DNA from: Collinsella aerofaciens | GTDB lineage: Bacteria > Actinomycetota > Coriobacteriia > Coriobacteriales > Coriobacteriaceae | Length of the DNA stretch: 64,000 nt | Direction of reading: 5' to 3' | NCBI RefSeq assembly: GCF_015555045.1 | Contig: NZ_JADNJQ010000003.1 | Span: 1 to 64,000 of the forward strand | In this document: positions 31,837 to 40,227 of the stretch, one piece after another | How positions within the stretch are numbered: the stretch's first letter is position 1 | Layout: every line of letters starts with the position of its first letter | The notes under the pieces: model-generated | The model's input: only the letters and a program-made list of their open reading frames with translations | What the model was told of the DNA's origin: nothing | The model's database searches: none | Translations under genes and position numbers: made by a program

Positions 31837-31905
31837 ACTCATTGGGGACAGACTTAAATGAGTACCTGCTCATTGGGCACTCATTTAAGCCTGTCCCCAA
31901 TGAGT
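31837..31905. repeat. GGGGACAG-family hairpin with 27-bp arms
   Basis: Left arm ACTCATTGGGGACAG then ACTTAAATGAGT (31837-31863); right arm (31879-31905) is its complement at 26 of 27 positions; 15-nt loop. It is the longest member of the GGGGACAG series in this window and lies in the gap between the yqeY-like gene's terminator and the ABC operon. Confidence 0.8.
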
Positions 31906-31917
31906 GCCCAGCCCAGC

Positions 31918-31949
31918 AAAAAGGGGCGCGACCATGACGGCCACGCCCC
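31918..31949 (-). terminator. terminator of the YqeY-like gene
   Basis: Minus strand GGGGCGTGGCC...GGTCGCGCCCC followed by TTTTTGC, 30 bp after the stop. Confidence 0.7.
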
Positions 31950-31978
31950 CTCAGCCTCAACTGTGTGCCACTCGGCCC

Positions 31979-32428
31979 CTACGCGAGGCGGGCTCCGACG
32001 ATCTTTGCTGCGGCCGGCTTATCGAAGTTGCCGCCGGTGGCCTTGCCCAGGGCACCCATGACCTGGCCCATCTGCTTCTTGGACGTGGCGCCCAGCTCGG
32101 CGATAACCTGCTCGATCAGGGCCTCGAGCTCCTCGCCCGAAACCTGCGCGGGCAGCAGGCTCTCCAGGATCTTGACCTGCTCGGTCAGGTTGTCGGTACG
32201 CTCCTGGTCGGTGCCGGCCTTGATGGACATCTCCAGCGTCTCGCTCGTCTGCTTGATCAGGCGCTTGATCATGCTGTTGACGTCTTCCTCGGTCACATCG
32301 CGGCGCTCGTTAACCTCGATATTCTTCACCTCGGCCTTGACCTGGCGAATGATGGACAGGCGAACCTTGTCCTTGGCCTTCATGGCCGCGATCATTTCTT
32401 TCTGCAGCTCTTCGTTGGTCATCTGCAA
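31979..32428 (-). CDS. GatB/YqeY domain protein
   Basis: 149-residue, mostly helical protein of the YqeY family, related to the tail domain of the GatB amidotransferase subunit. Recognisable are MTNEELQKEMIAAMKAKD at the N-terminus, LLPAQVSGEELEALIEQ, and the closing GQVMGALGKATGGNFDKPAAAKIV. Cellular role not settled in the literature; possibly tRNA related. Good ribosome site (GAGAGG). Transcribed after the foldase gene with a 48-bp gap. Confidence 0.88.
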   Translation of the reverse strand: MQMTNEELQKEMIAAMKAKDKVRLSIIRQVKAEVKNIEVNERRDVTEEDVNSMIKRLIKQTSETLEMSIKAGTDQERTDNLTEQVKILESLLPAQVSGEELEALIEQVIAELGATSKKQMGQVMGALGKATGGNFDKPAAAKIVGARLA

Positions 32429-32476
32429 ATCCTCTCTAATAGCGTGGGCGGCACTCGTGCGAGCACCGCCCCATGA

Positions 32477-33697
32477 TTACTCAGTCGTCGACGAATCGTC
32501 GGTCGAGCTCTTGGTGACGCCCTTCAGACTCACGTTATAGGGTACGTCCTTGGGCATGGGATTAACGGTGATGTCGGCATCCTTCTTGTACTGCTCTAGC
32601 CACTCGCTGTACGCGGTGCTGGCCGCCTGCGTCTTCACCACGTTGGAGACATACTTCTTGATGGCCTTGGGCACCTGGTTGATATCATCAACCTGATTAT
32701 CGACATGGAAGTAGTCGGTGCACTTGATGACATGGTAACCGTACGTCGACTCGACCACGTCGCTCACGTCGCCCTTGTTGAGCCCCTCGAGCGCCGTCTG
32801 GTAGCTGTCGACGAAGGTGGTAAGCTTATCCCAGCCCACATCGCCCTTCTTCTCCTTGGAACCGGTGTCCTCGGAGTACTGCTCAACGGCGTCCTCAAAG
32901 CTCAGCTCACCGGAGTTGATCTTGTCCAGGCACTCCTGCGCCTTGGCCTTGGCGGCAGCCTTGTCCTCGTCGGAAGCGTCGGAATCAACCTTGATCAGGA
33001 TGTTCGACGAGCGGCGGGCGTCGTTGTAGCTGGACAGGTTTTCGTTGATGTAATCGACAATCTCGCTGTCCTTGGGCTTGCTGGTGGGCGCCACGGCGTC
33101 CTTGAGCTTTTGCTGTGCCAGACTCTCCTTGAGCGAGTCCTTGTAGGTGTCCTCGGTATAGCCGTAGGTCTTGAGGGTCTTCTTAAAGGCCTTGGCACCG
33201 CCCGCGCTCTTGCACGCGCCCTTCCAAGCCTTCTCGACCTCCTCGTCCGACACCGTCACGCCGTTCTCCTTCTGTGCCTGTTGAAGCAGAATCTGCTGCG
33301 TGTAGGAGTCGATGAGTTGCTTGCGGTACTTCTTGGGCGTGAGGTCGTTGTCAACCAGATACTGCGCCCAATCCTCATCCTTGGTGTAGCCGTAGGACGT
33401 GCGCATGCTCATGATCTGCTTGGTCACGGTGTCCTCGGTAAGGTTGGTGCCGTTGATAGTGGCAGCAACACCGCCGGTCAGCTTGTAGCCCGAGGTGTCC
33501 TCAGCCTGCGACATAAGGCCGGAGCACGCCATCGCCGAGACGGAAAGCAGCATCGCCAGCACGCCGATGACCACCAGAACGATCTTGACGGTCTTAGACA
33601 CGTACGTCTTGCGCTGCTTCTTGCGAGAGCTGGAGGCAGCGCGGGCCTGCTGCTCGGGCGTCGGCGCGGCCTCGGAGTTCTTTTTCTTATTTGCCAT
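32477..33697 (-). CDS. PrsA/SurA-type peptidyl-prolyl isomerase, membrane anchored
   Basis: 406 residues. A charged cytoplasmic N-terminus (1-~38) precedes one hydrophobic segment (VKIVLVVIGVLAMLLSVSAMAC) that ends in a cysteine and could be a lipobox (AMAC). Then a SurA_N-like helical region (about 60-220), a parvulin domain (about 225-330; RRSSNILIKVD, GELSFEDAVEQYSED, KKGDVGWD, YGYHVIKCTD) and a Ser/Thr/Asp-rich tail. It should fold secreted proteins outside the membrane. Start is MANKKK at 33697; a longer frame runs into the repeat region at 33768. Confidence 0.85.
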   Translation of the reverse strand: MANKKKNSEAAPTPEQQARAASSSRKKQRKTYVSKTVKIVLVVIGVLAMLLSVSAMACSGLMSQAEDTSGYKLTGGVAATINGTNLTEDTVTKQIMSMRTSYGYTKDEDWAQYLVDNDLTPKKYRKQLIDSYTQQILLQQAQKENGVTVSDEEVEKAWKGACKSAGGAKAFKKTLKTYGYTEDTYKDSLKESLAQQKLKDAVAPTSKPKDSEIVDYINENLSSYNDARRSSNILIKVDSDASDEDKAAAKAKAQECLDKINSGELSFEDAVEQYSEDTGSKEKKGDVGWDKLTTFVDSYQTALEGLNKGDVSDVVESTYGYHVIKCTDYFHVDNQVDDINQVPKAIKKYVSNVVKTQAASTAYSEWLEQYKKDADITVNPMPKDVPYNVSLKGVTKSSTDDSSTTE

Positions 33698-33767
33698 AGT
33701 TGGCCTTTCGCATAACGAATCGAACAAACGCCATTGTGTCACAACGCAGCCCCCGCGGCACGCTTGG

Positions 33768-33853
33768 TGCATTGGGGACAGATTAATCTGCACCATTTTG
33801 GTGCAAAGGGGACAGCTCTGGCAGCCGGCAGTTAGGGACAGTCCCCAAGTGCC
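33768..33853. repeat. GGGGACAG-family double hairpin
   Basis: Two partly overlapping hairpins: GGTGCA-ttggggacagattaatc-TGCACC and a degenerate GGCAnTTnGGGAC / GTCCCCAAnTGCC stem. Three GGGGACAG/GGGACAG cores occur within 86 bp. Confidence 0.55.
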
Positions 33854-33867
33854 GACTCAGCCCCACC

Positions 33868-34332
33868 TTAGAAGTGGCGGCGGATGGCGTCGACCATGCC
33901 CTGGGGCGTGGTCTGGCCGAGCACGTCGGCTGCGGCATCGGCGCCCATAAAGATGTTCATGAGTGCCTGCAGGGCCTCGACCTGGCCGCCCGGCTCGGCG
34001 ATGCCAAGATTGATGACGATCTGCGCCGGCACCGGAGCGCCCATGCCAGCCATAGCGTTAAATGTCACGGGCGCGGCGGGCTTCACCACCGCGATATAGG
34101 GCTTGGCCACAAACCCCGGATCGGTATGCGGAATGGCAATGTTTGCCGCCGGCATAGCGAGACCCGTGGGATAGGCATCCTCGCGCGTGCGGACGGCATC
34201 GAGCCAACCGGATGCAATGTAGCCATGTGGTGCAAGCTCGCCCTCAAGCCGCGCGAACACCTCATCCGGCGTCGCACACTCCCAATCAAAAAACACCAAC
34301 TCAGGCGTAAACAGCGCTTCGTTATCCGCCAT
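33868..34332 (-). CDS. orphan PTS EIIA (fructose/galactitol type)
   Basis: 154 residues of the PTS_EIIA_2 family; phosphorylatable His in NIAIPHTDPG (about residue 67). Followed by the usual VKPAAPVTFNAMAGMG... and VIN-GIAEPGGQVEALQALMNIFM. No EIIB or EIIC gene is adjacent: neighbours are purN and the foldase, and repeat hairpins lie on both sides. It could serve a permease encoded elsewhere or be regulatory. It is not of the mannose type needed by the PTS at 45-47 kb. Confidence 0.85.
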   Translation of the reverse strand: MADNEALFTPELVFFDWECATPDEVFARLEGELAPHGYIASGWLDAVRTREDAYPTGLAMPAANIAIPHTDPGFVAKPYIAVVKPAAPVTFNAMAGMGAPVPAQIVINLGIAEPGGQVEALQALMNIFMGADAAADVLGQTTPQGMVDAIRRHF

Positions 34333-34350
34333 GCGCTCACCTCTCTCACC

Positions 34351-34406
34351 TAGTCATCGGAGGCGTTCTTGAATGACTAGTCGTTAAAGACCGTCCCCGA
34401 TGACTA
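34351..34406. repeat. GGGGACGG-family palindrome
   Basis: A 56-bp imperfect palindrome centred on ACTAGT; arms TAGTCATCGG.G.CG.. and complement agree at 23 of 28 positions and contain CCGTCCCC. Intergenic between the EIIA gene and purN. Confidence 0.6.
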
Positions 34407-34410
34407 CCCA

Positions 34411-34452
34411 AAACAAAAGGTGGCCACGCGCGCCTTGGCGCCAATGACCACC
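34411..34452 (-). terminator. terminator of purMN
   Basis: Minus strand GGTGGTCA...TGGCCACC followed by TTTTGTTTT, about 35 bp after the purN stop. Confidence 0.7.
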
Positions 34453-34484
34453 CTGACTACTCGGCTAAATTGTACTGTGCACCG

Positions 34485-35186
34485 CTAGCCGCGGGGCGCA
34501 TCAATTGCGACCTTGCCGCTCTCCAGCACGTGGACACGGCCGTCGGCGAGCATCTGAACAACCTCGGGATACAGCACGTGCTCAATCGCATGGATGTGCT
34601 CCTCGAGCGTGTCGACATCCCAGCCCTCCTCAACAGCCAGCGCGCGCTGGGCGATGATGGGGCCGTTGTCGTAGATCTCGTTGGCAAAATGCACGGTCAC
34701 GCCAGTCACCTTGACACCGCGCGCAAAGGCATCGTCGATCGCATGCGCACCGGTAAAGCTCGGCAGCAGCGCCGGATGCAAGTTGACCACGCGGTTGGGA
34801 AACGCCGCCAGCAGCGGCGTGTGCACCATGCGCATGTAGCCGGCCATGACCACATACTCGCAGCCGCGCTCGAGAAGCTCGTGCGCGATGATCTCGTCGG
34901 CGGCAATAGGGTCGGCATAGACATCCTTGGACAGCGTGAGCGTCTGGATGCCCGCGCGCTCAGCGCGCTGCAAACCCTTAGCCGAAGGACGGCTCGACAC
35001 CACAAGCTCAATCGAAGCGTTGAGCTTGCCGGCGGCGATCAGATCGATCAACGCCTGCAGGTTGGTACCCGAACCGCTGATGAGCACACCGATCTTGAGC
35101 GGCTCGGCCGTATCGGTGCCGGTCGGACGGGTGTAGGGCACAAAGCCCAGGCCCTCGGCAGCAGCCATCTGCTCGTTAGCGCTCAT
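34485..35186 (-). CDS. purN: phosphoribosylglycinamide formyltransferase
   Basis: 233 residues. Third step of purine synthesis, using 10-formyl-THF. Motifs: IGVLISGSGTNLQALID, catalytic Asn-His-Asp as in NLHPALLPSF and VTVHFANEIYDNGPIIAQ, AGYMRMV. About 30 extra N-terminal residues precede the domain, so the true start could be later (e.g. at an internal codon), but the ATG at 35186 overlaps purM by 11 bp, consistent with coupling. Confidence 0.93.
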   Translation of the reverse strand: MSANEQMAAAEGLGFVPYTRPTGTDTAEPLKIGVLISGSGTNLQALIDLIAAGKLNASIELVVSSRPSAKGLQRAERAGIQTLTLSKDVYADPIAADEIIAHELLERGCEYVVMAGYMRMVHTPLLAAFPNRVVNLHPALLPSFTGAHAIDDAFARGVKVTGVTVHFANEIYDNGPIIAQRALAVEEGWDVDTLEEHIHAIEHVLYPEVVQMLADGRVHVLESGKVAIDAPRG

Positions 35187-36279
35187 CGGAGTACACGACC
35201 TTACCGGAACCCTCGACGCACTCGCCCACGCGGAACGGCTTCTCGCCCAGCGCGACCAGGGCCTCGGTAACCGCGGCCTCGTCCTCGGGGGCGACGATCA
35301 GGCACAGGCCAACGCCCATGTTGAAGGTCTTGCACGCCTCGTTGGGCGCGAGCTCGGCCTGGCGCGACACGTAGGTGATGACGGGCGGAACGTCCCAACC
35401 CATCTCGGCGCCGTTGCGGGTGACCACGGCGTCGACGTCGTCGGCGAGCGCGCGGTTGAGGTTCTCGGTAATACCGCCGCCAGTGATGTGGGCGATAGCG
35501 TGCACGTTGGCGCCGCCGCGCAGCAGCTCCAGAATCGGCTTGACGTAGATGCGCGTGGGAGCCAGCAGGGCGTCTGCCAGCGATGCGCCGCCGAGTTCCT
35601 CGAGCGGACGGCTCAGCTCCTCGGCCTTAGCGGCGGCCTCGGGCGTGCCCGGCTTAATGCCGTCGACGCCAATGACCTTGCGCACGAGCGAGTAGCCGTT
35701 GGAGTGCACGCCAGTGGAAGGCAGGCCCAGGATCACGTCGCCGGGGCGGACGTTCGCGGGGTCGAGCATCTTGGGACGGTCGACAACGCCCACAGTAAAT
35801 CCGGCAAGGTCGTAGTCGGCAGGAGCCATGACGCCGGGGTGCTCGGCCATCTCACCGCCCACGAGCGCGCAGCCCGCGAGCTTACAGCCGTCGGCTACAC
35901 CCTTGATGATCTTTGCCATGTGCTCGGCCTCGATGTGGCCGATGGCAACGTAGTCCAGGAAGAACAGCGGCTCGGCGCCCGAAGCCAGAATGTCGTTGAC
36001 GCACATAGCAACCAGGTCCTGGCCCACCGTCTCGTGACGGTCCATGATCTGGGCGAGCACGAGCTTGGTGCCCACGCCGTCGGTACCGCTAATCAGAATC
36101 GGGTCTTCCATATCCTTAAGCGCGGCAGCCGAGAACAGGCCACCAAAGCCACCGATGCCGCCGATGACCTCGGGACGGTTGGTGTCCTTAACCATCTGCT
36201 TAATAGCGTCAACGGCGCGGCCGCCCTCGGCGGTATCGACGCCGGCATCCTCATACGTCACATGCTTGCTGTCGCTCAT
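35176..36279 (-). CDS. purM: phosphoribosylformylglycinamidine cyclo-ligase (AIR synthetase)
   Basis: 367 residues; closes the imidazole ring in purine synthesis. TYEDAGVDTAEGGRAVDAIK and GTDGVGTKL are the N-terminal substrate/ATP signatures; GEMAEHPGVM and HITGGGITENLNR lie further on. First gene of a purM-purN pair; separated from purF by 156 bp with a hairpin. Confidence 0.95.
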   Translation of the reverse strand: MSDSKHVTYEDAGVDTAEGGRAVDAIKQMVKDTNRPEVIGGIGGFGGLFSAAALKDMEDPILISGTDGVGTKLVLAQIMDRHETVGQDLVAMCVNDILASGAEPLFFLDYVAIGHIEAEHMAKIIKGVADGCKLAGCALVGGEMAEHPGVMAPADYDLAGFTVGVVDRPKMLDPANVRPGDVILGLPSTGVHSNGYSLVRKVIGVDGIKPGTPEAAAKAEELSRPLEELGGASLADALLAPTRIYVKPILELLRGGANVHAIAHITGGGITENLNRALADDVDAVVTRNGAEMGWDVPPVITYVSRQAELAPNEACKTFNMGVGLCLIVAPEDEAAVTEALVALGEKPFRVGECVEGSGKVVYSDER

Positions 36280-36348
36280 CTGAGCCTTCCTCTCCCACTA
36301 CCGTCCGCCGCCCGGGCGCCAAACGGTGCTCATAGTTGCGTTCATTTC

Positions 36349-36373
36349 GGCGTGTGCCATAACAGCACACGCC
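36349..36373 (-). terminator. possible terminator of purF
   Basis: Perfect GGCGTGTGC/GCACACGCC stem, 7-nt loop, 63 bp beyond the purF stop; only a weak T-run. Confidence 0.45.
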
Positions 36374-36390
36374 GTCATATCAACAAAACA

Positions 36391-36424
36391 GCAGGTAAAA
36401 CCTACCAGAATAAACCTGTCCCTA
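36391..36424 (-). repeat. GGGACAGGTTTATTyTGG repeat
   Basis: On the minus strand TAGGGACAGGTTTATTCTGG and onward TAGGTTTTACCTGC; the plus strand at 25302-25335 reads nearly the same, TAGGGACAGGTTTATTTTGG then CAAGTTTTACCTGC. Both copies lie just past the 3' ends of genes. Confidence 0.65.
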
Positions 36425-36435
36425 CATGGCAGGCT

Positions 36436-38106
36436 TTAGGCCTCGCCGTGCTCCTCTTCCCAGCTGCGGTCGTCGTATTTCTCGACCACGGCGTCGTCGT
36501 CAAAGTGCAGCGGCTTATCCAGGTTGCGGGGCTTAAAGCCCTCCATAAACTTATCGCGGCCAAAGCTCTCGGGAATCGCCACGGGGTAGCGGCCGGTAAA
36601 GCACGCATCGCAGTAACCGCCCTTGGGCATGACCTTAAGCAGGCCCTCGACCGAAAGGAAGGCCAGCGAATCGGCGCCGATATACTCGCAAATCTCGTCG
36701 ACCGTCTTGTTGGCGCTGATAAGCTGCGACTGCACGTCGGTATCGATACCGTAGAAGCACGGCCAGATGACCTCGGGCGAGTTGATGCGGATATGAATCT
36801 CCTTGGCGCCGGCGTTGCGCAGCATCTTGACGAGCTGCACCATAGTGGTGCCACGCACGATGGAGTCGTCGATCACGACGAGGCGCTTGCCCTCGATGTT
36901 GTCGCGCAGCGGGTTAAGCTTCATGCGCACGCCCATGGCGCGCAACTCCTGCGTAGGCTCGATAAACGTACGGCCCACGTAGCGGTTCTTGATAAGACCC
37001 TCGCCAAAGGGAATACCGCTCTCGTGCGAATACCCCTCCGCGGGCGGCAGGCCGGAGTCGGGCACGCCGATGACCAGGTCGGCCTCGACGGGCTCCTCAT
37101 GTGCCAGCTGACGACCCATGTCGTAACGGCAGGCGTAAACGCTCTTGCCGTTCATGATGGAGTCGGGACGGGCGAAGTAGACCTGCTCAAAGATGCAGTT
37201 GGCGGGCTCTTCGGCTGCAGGCACGCCCTGCTCGGATACCAGACCCTCGGCGCTGATGCGCAAGATCTCGCCGGGGCGGACGTCGCGGACGTACTCGGCG
37301 CCCACGATATCGAGTGCGCACGTCTCGGAGGCAACGACCCAGCCGCCAGCGTGCGTAACATGGACGGCCGAGTCGACCGTCGAGGCATCGTCTTGCGAGG
37401 GCAGCTGCGAAACAGAAGCGGCGTCGGCCTGGTCCAGGCCCTCGTCCACGAGCTTGCCCAGCACCATCGGACGAATGCCATGTGGATCGCGGAAGGCGTA
37501 GAGCGCCTGTTCGTTGATGAGTGTCATGGCGTAGCCGCCGCGCACGAGCTCCATGGTCTTGCGAATGCCCTCGCGCAGATGGCCCGTACGCTGGGTAAAG
37601 TAGCCGATAAGCTTGGTCGCGACCTCGGAATCCGAATTGGAGAGGAACGGCACGCCCAGCTCGATCAGCTGACGGCGCAGCTCGTCGGTGTTGACCAGAG
37701 TGCCGTTGTGAGCAAGCGCGATGATGACGCTATTGATGGTAGAGAGGTGCGGCTGCGAGGCTTCCCAGCTCTTGGCGCCGGCGGTGCCATAGCGCACGTG
37801 GCCCACGGCCAGCTGGCCGGAGAGCGTCGACAGGTCAGCGTTGGAGAACACGCGATCGAGCAGTCCCAGGTCTTTACGAACCATAACCGTGCCGCCATCG
37901 CCCACGGCGATTCCCGCCGATTCCTGGCCGCGATGCTGCAGCGCGCGCAGACCAAAGTACGTCAGTCGAGCCACATCGCGATCGGGTGCCCACACACCAA
38001 AAATGCCGCATTCCTCATGCAGCTGGTCGGAGTCCGGATCATACGTCGACATGGTCGTCACCTGTCCCGCGGCACGCTCGGCCGCGCGGATGGTTTCTTG
38101 AGACAT
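36436..38106 (-). CDS. purF: amidophosphoribosyltransferase
   Basis: 556 residues. Commits PRPP to purine synthesis using glutamine. The N-terminal Ntn glutaminase has its nucleophile in HEECGIFGVW (Cys about 33), implying a propeptide of about 32 residues to be removed. RALQHRGQESAGIA and GHVRYGT follow; the PRPP site VVIDDSIVRGTTMVQLVKMLR is in the C-terminal half, and cysteines in CDACFTGRYP may belong to an Fe-S cluster as in Gram-positive PurF. Start: GAGGGG before ATG at 38106. Divergent from the membrane protein at 38404. Confidence 0.95.
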   Translation of the reverse strand: MSQETIRAAERAAGQVTTMSTYDPDSDQLHEECGIFGVWAPDRDVARLTYFGLRALQHRGQESAGIAVGDGGTVMVRKDLGLLDRVFSNADLSTLSGQLAVGHVRYGTAGAKSWEASQPHLSTINSVIIALAHNGTLVNTDELRRQLIELGVPFLSNSDSEVATKLIGYFTQRTGHLREGIRKTMELVRGGYAMTLINEQALYAFRDPHGIRPMVLGKLVDEGLDQADAASVSQLPSQDDASTVDSAVHVTHAGGWVVASETCALDIVGAEYVRDVRPGEILRISAEGLVSEQGVPAAEEPANCIFEQVYFARPDSIMNGKSVYACRYDMGRQLAHEEPVEADLVIGVPDSGLPPAEGYSHESGIPFGEGLIKNRYVGRTFIEPTQELRAMGVRMKLNPLRDNIEGKRLVVIDDSIVRGTTMVQLVKMLRNAGAKEIHIRINSPEVIWPCFYGIDTDVQSQLISANKTVDEICEYIGADSLAFLSVEGLLKVMPKGGYCDACFTGRYPVAIPESFGRDKFMEGFKPRNLDKPLHFDDDAVVEKYDDRSWEEEHGEA

Positions 38107-38403
38107 GGTATCCCCTCAGAGCCTCGTTATTTGGCGTTACCTGCCCTATTATACGCACGGCAAGACAAGCACTCCCGCGCATGAGCAGCGCTTTTTAAAA
38201 GCCCACCGAGCTTATAATCCGTTTTGCAGCCAAACATTTTATTGGGAAACCTATGCTCGAGACCAACGATCCCGTATGCCTCCGTCGCGGCGCGTCTCGT
38301 CCACCGTTAGGGCCTACATTGCTGCAATTGGGCCATTCGTCCTGTCTTTTAGCAGGTCGGCGGCGTATCCTTGTAACCTACAACAAAGCGAGAAAGGTTC
38401 TGT

Positions 38404-39633
38404 ATGGATCGAAACGAACTCGACCCCAGCGTCCCCAGCGCCACGGAGGTCAAGAAGATCCCCCTCATCATTAAGGTGTATGCCGTCCTGTGCATCCTGT
38501 CCGGTGTTGGTACGCTCCCGTCGGTCGGCGCCTTTATGTGGCAGGTCATCACCGCACTCATCAACGGCAACGCCGCCGCCAAGCTCGGCGACAACACGCT
38601 CGTCGCGATCGGCCTTATCGTCGCCGGCATCATGCTCTCGGCGGCGAGCGCGGTCATCTTAATCATCTTCGGCCTAGACCTCATCAAGAACCAGCGCCGC
38701 AACGCCGCGCGCCTGTCCTATATCCTTATCGCATTTACCGTCGTTGAGCTTTTGGTCGACGTGATGCTCCAGGGTATCGGGCCGTTCTTGTTGCGCCCCG
38801 CCATCCAGCTCGGCATCCTCATTGCGCTGTCGGCCACCGTCGACCCCACGCTACGCCAGGAGCGCGAACTGCAGCGCCGTCTGCAAGAGATGCTCGACCG
38901 CGATGCCGCCGCCGAGGGGATGCTCGGCCGCGACGAAACCGGCGAGGGCTACATCAAGCTCAACTACTTCAACCTGTTCTGGGTATTCTTCGTCTGCAGC
39001 GTGTTAGGTCTCATTCTCGAGGAAGTCTGGCATATGGTCGTCGTCGATCCCGGCGTCTATCAGGACCGGGCCGGTATGCTATTTGGCCCCTTTAGCCCCA
39101 TCTACGGATTTGGCGCGGTGCTCATGACCATGGCGCTCAACCGCTTCTATAAAAAGAATCCTCTGATCATTTTCCTGGTAAGTGCCCTGATCGGCGGCGC
39201 TTTCGAGGTGTTTGTAGGCTGGTTTATGCAGACCTCATTTGGCGTGGTCTCGTGGAGCTACTCGCACATGAAGCTGTTCGGCATGCCCGACCCACTCGCC
39301 GTCCTTACGGGCGGACGCACCTGCACGGGCTTTGCCTGCCTGTGGGGCCTGGGTGGCCTTATCTGGATCAAGTTGCTGCTGCCGAGGCTGCTCAAGCTCA
39401 TCAACATGATTCCGTGGAAGAGCCGCTACTCGGCTACCGTCATCTTTACCGTCATTATGCTGGTCGACGGCGTCATGACGCTGCAGTCGCTCGACTACTG
39501 GTACCAGCGCGTCAACGGCACGGAGCCGGATATTCCCGTCGCGCAGTTCTACGGCAAGTATTTCGATAATGAATACATGGAAAATCGCTTCCAGAGCATG
39601 ACCATGAGCCCCAAGGACGCCACACGCGTATAG
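38404..39633 (+). CDS. CmpB-like (ABC_trans_CmpB family) membrane protein
   Basis: 409 residues with about nine membrane segments. The C-terminal half (about 185-380) matches the family called putative ABC transporter permease/CmpB: FFVCSVLGLILEEVWH, GPFSPIYGFGAVLM, GGAFEVFVGWFMQ and SWSYS. The N-terminal half is a four-segment membrane unit of unknown role. No ABC ATPase is nearby, so transport activity is unproven. Start: GAAAGG 5-6 nt upstream of ATG. Confidence 0.8.
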   Translation: MDRNELDPSVPSATEVKKIPLIIKVYAVLCILSGVGTLPSVGAFMWQVITALINGNAAAKLGDNTLVAIGLIVAGIMLSAASAVILIIFGLDLIKNQRRNAARLSYILIAFTVVELLVDVMLQGIGPFLLRPAIQLGILIALSATVDPTLRQERELQRRLQEMLDRDAAAEGMLGRDETGEGYIKLNYFNLFWVFFVCSVLGLILEEVWHMVVVDPGVYQDRAGMLFGPFSPIYGFGAVLMTMALNRFYKKNPLIIFLVSALIGGAFEVFVGWFMQTSFGVVSWSYSHMKLFGMPDPLAVLTGGRTCTGFACLWGLGGLIWIKLLLPRLLKLINMIPWKSRYSATVIFTVIMLVDGVMTLQSLDYWYQRVNGTEPDIPVAQFYGKYFDNEYMENRFQSMTMSPKDATRV

Positions 39634-39671
39634 CGCTGGCGCTGCTGCAAGTCGGTTCCAACGGACAAGTA

Positions 39672-39707
39672 AGCCCGCTGGCAGTTCAATCTAACTGCCA
39701 GCGGGCT
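39672..39707. terminator. two-way terminator
   Basis: Perfect 15-bp stem AGCCCGCTGGCAGTT and complement with a 6-nt loop between convergent genes (stops at 39633 and 39743). Confidence 0.85.
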
Positions 39708-39742
39708 CTTGCTACAGATGGGCTCGAATCGATCGCAAAGCC

Positions 39743-40162
39743 CTATGCCTCGCGCTCTACCTCGTTCACGCATTCATTCTTGATGGTGCCGACAAGCGAC
39801 TGCAGGGCATCGACCACGTGCGGACGAATGTCTCCGCCAATGAGCACGAGCATGATATCGTCGCCCACGGAAAGCTCGCCGCTCGCCAGCCACACGCGCA
39901 CATAGCCGATGCCGGGCATCGCGCGCGTGGCTTCGATGGCAGACCGCACCTTTTCGGCGTCGTAGTCAAAGACCATGCCGCCCACCTTGTGGCCCGGCGC
40001 CACGCCACCGGTCTCAACTCCGCGCACCTCGGCCTTGGGCGTCGCACGCACCACACCGTTATGCGTCAGATACATACCGCACGCAGGCGCCGACGAATCG
40101 GCTTTGGACTCGCGCAGCCAAGCATCAATCGAAGGCATCGTTTTGCCATTCTCGAGCATCAT
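39743..40162 (-). CDS. divergent MoaE-like protein
   Basis: 139 residues similar in outline to MoaE, the large subunit of molybdopterin synthase: SIDAWLRESK start, GVVRATP, YDAEKVRSAIEATRAM, VRVWLASGELSVGDDIMLVLIGGD and a closing TIKNECVNEVE. The key HR-G of MoaE (HRxG) is LASG here and the C-terminal KKEhW lysine region is altered, so catalytic competence is doubtful. No MoaD or other cofactor gene is adjacent. AGGAGG favours the second ATG (40159). Confidence 0.6.
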   Translation of the reverse strand: MMLENGKTMPSIDAWLRESKADSSAPACGMYLTHNGVVRATPKAEVRGVETGGVAPGHKVGGMVFDYDAEKVRSAIEATRAMPGIGYVRVWLASGELSVGDDIMLVLIGGDIRPHVVDALQSLVGTIKNECVNEVEREA

Positions 40163-40227
40163 TTCCTCCTTTTACCGTCATCGAGCAGCTCATTTGGGAC
40201 GGGGCTCTTTTAGCTACTCTTAACAAT

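Noticed and set aside
35488-38184. long plus-strand open frame opposite purM/purF
   Set aside because: It is antisense to two complete purine genes and its translation is low complexity and His/Val/Gly-rich, a GC-bias shadow.
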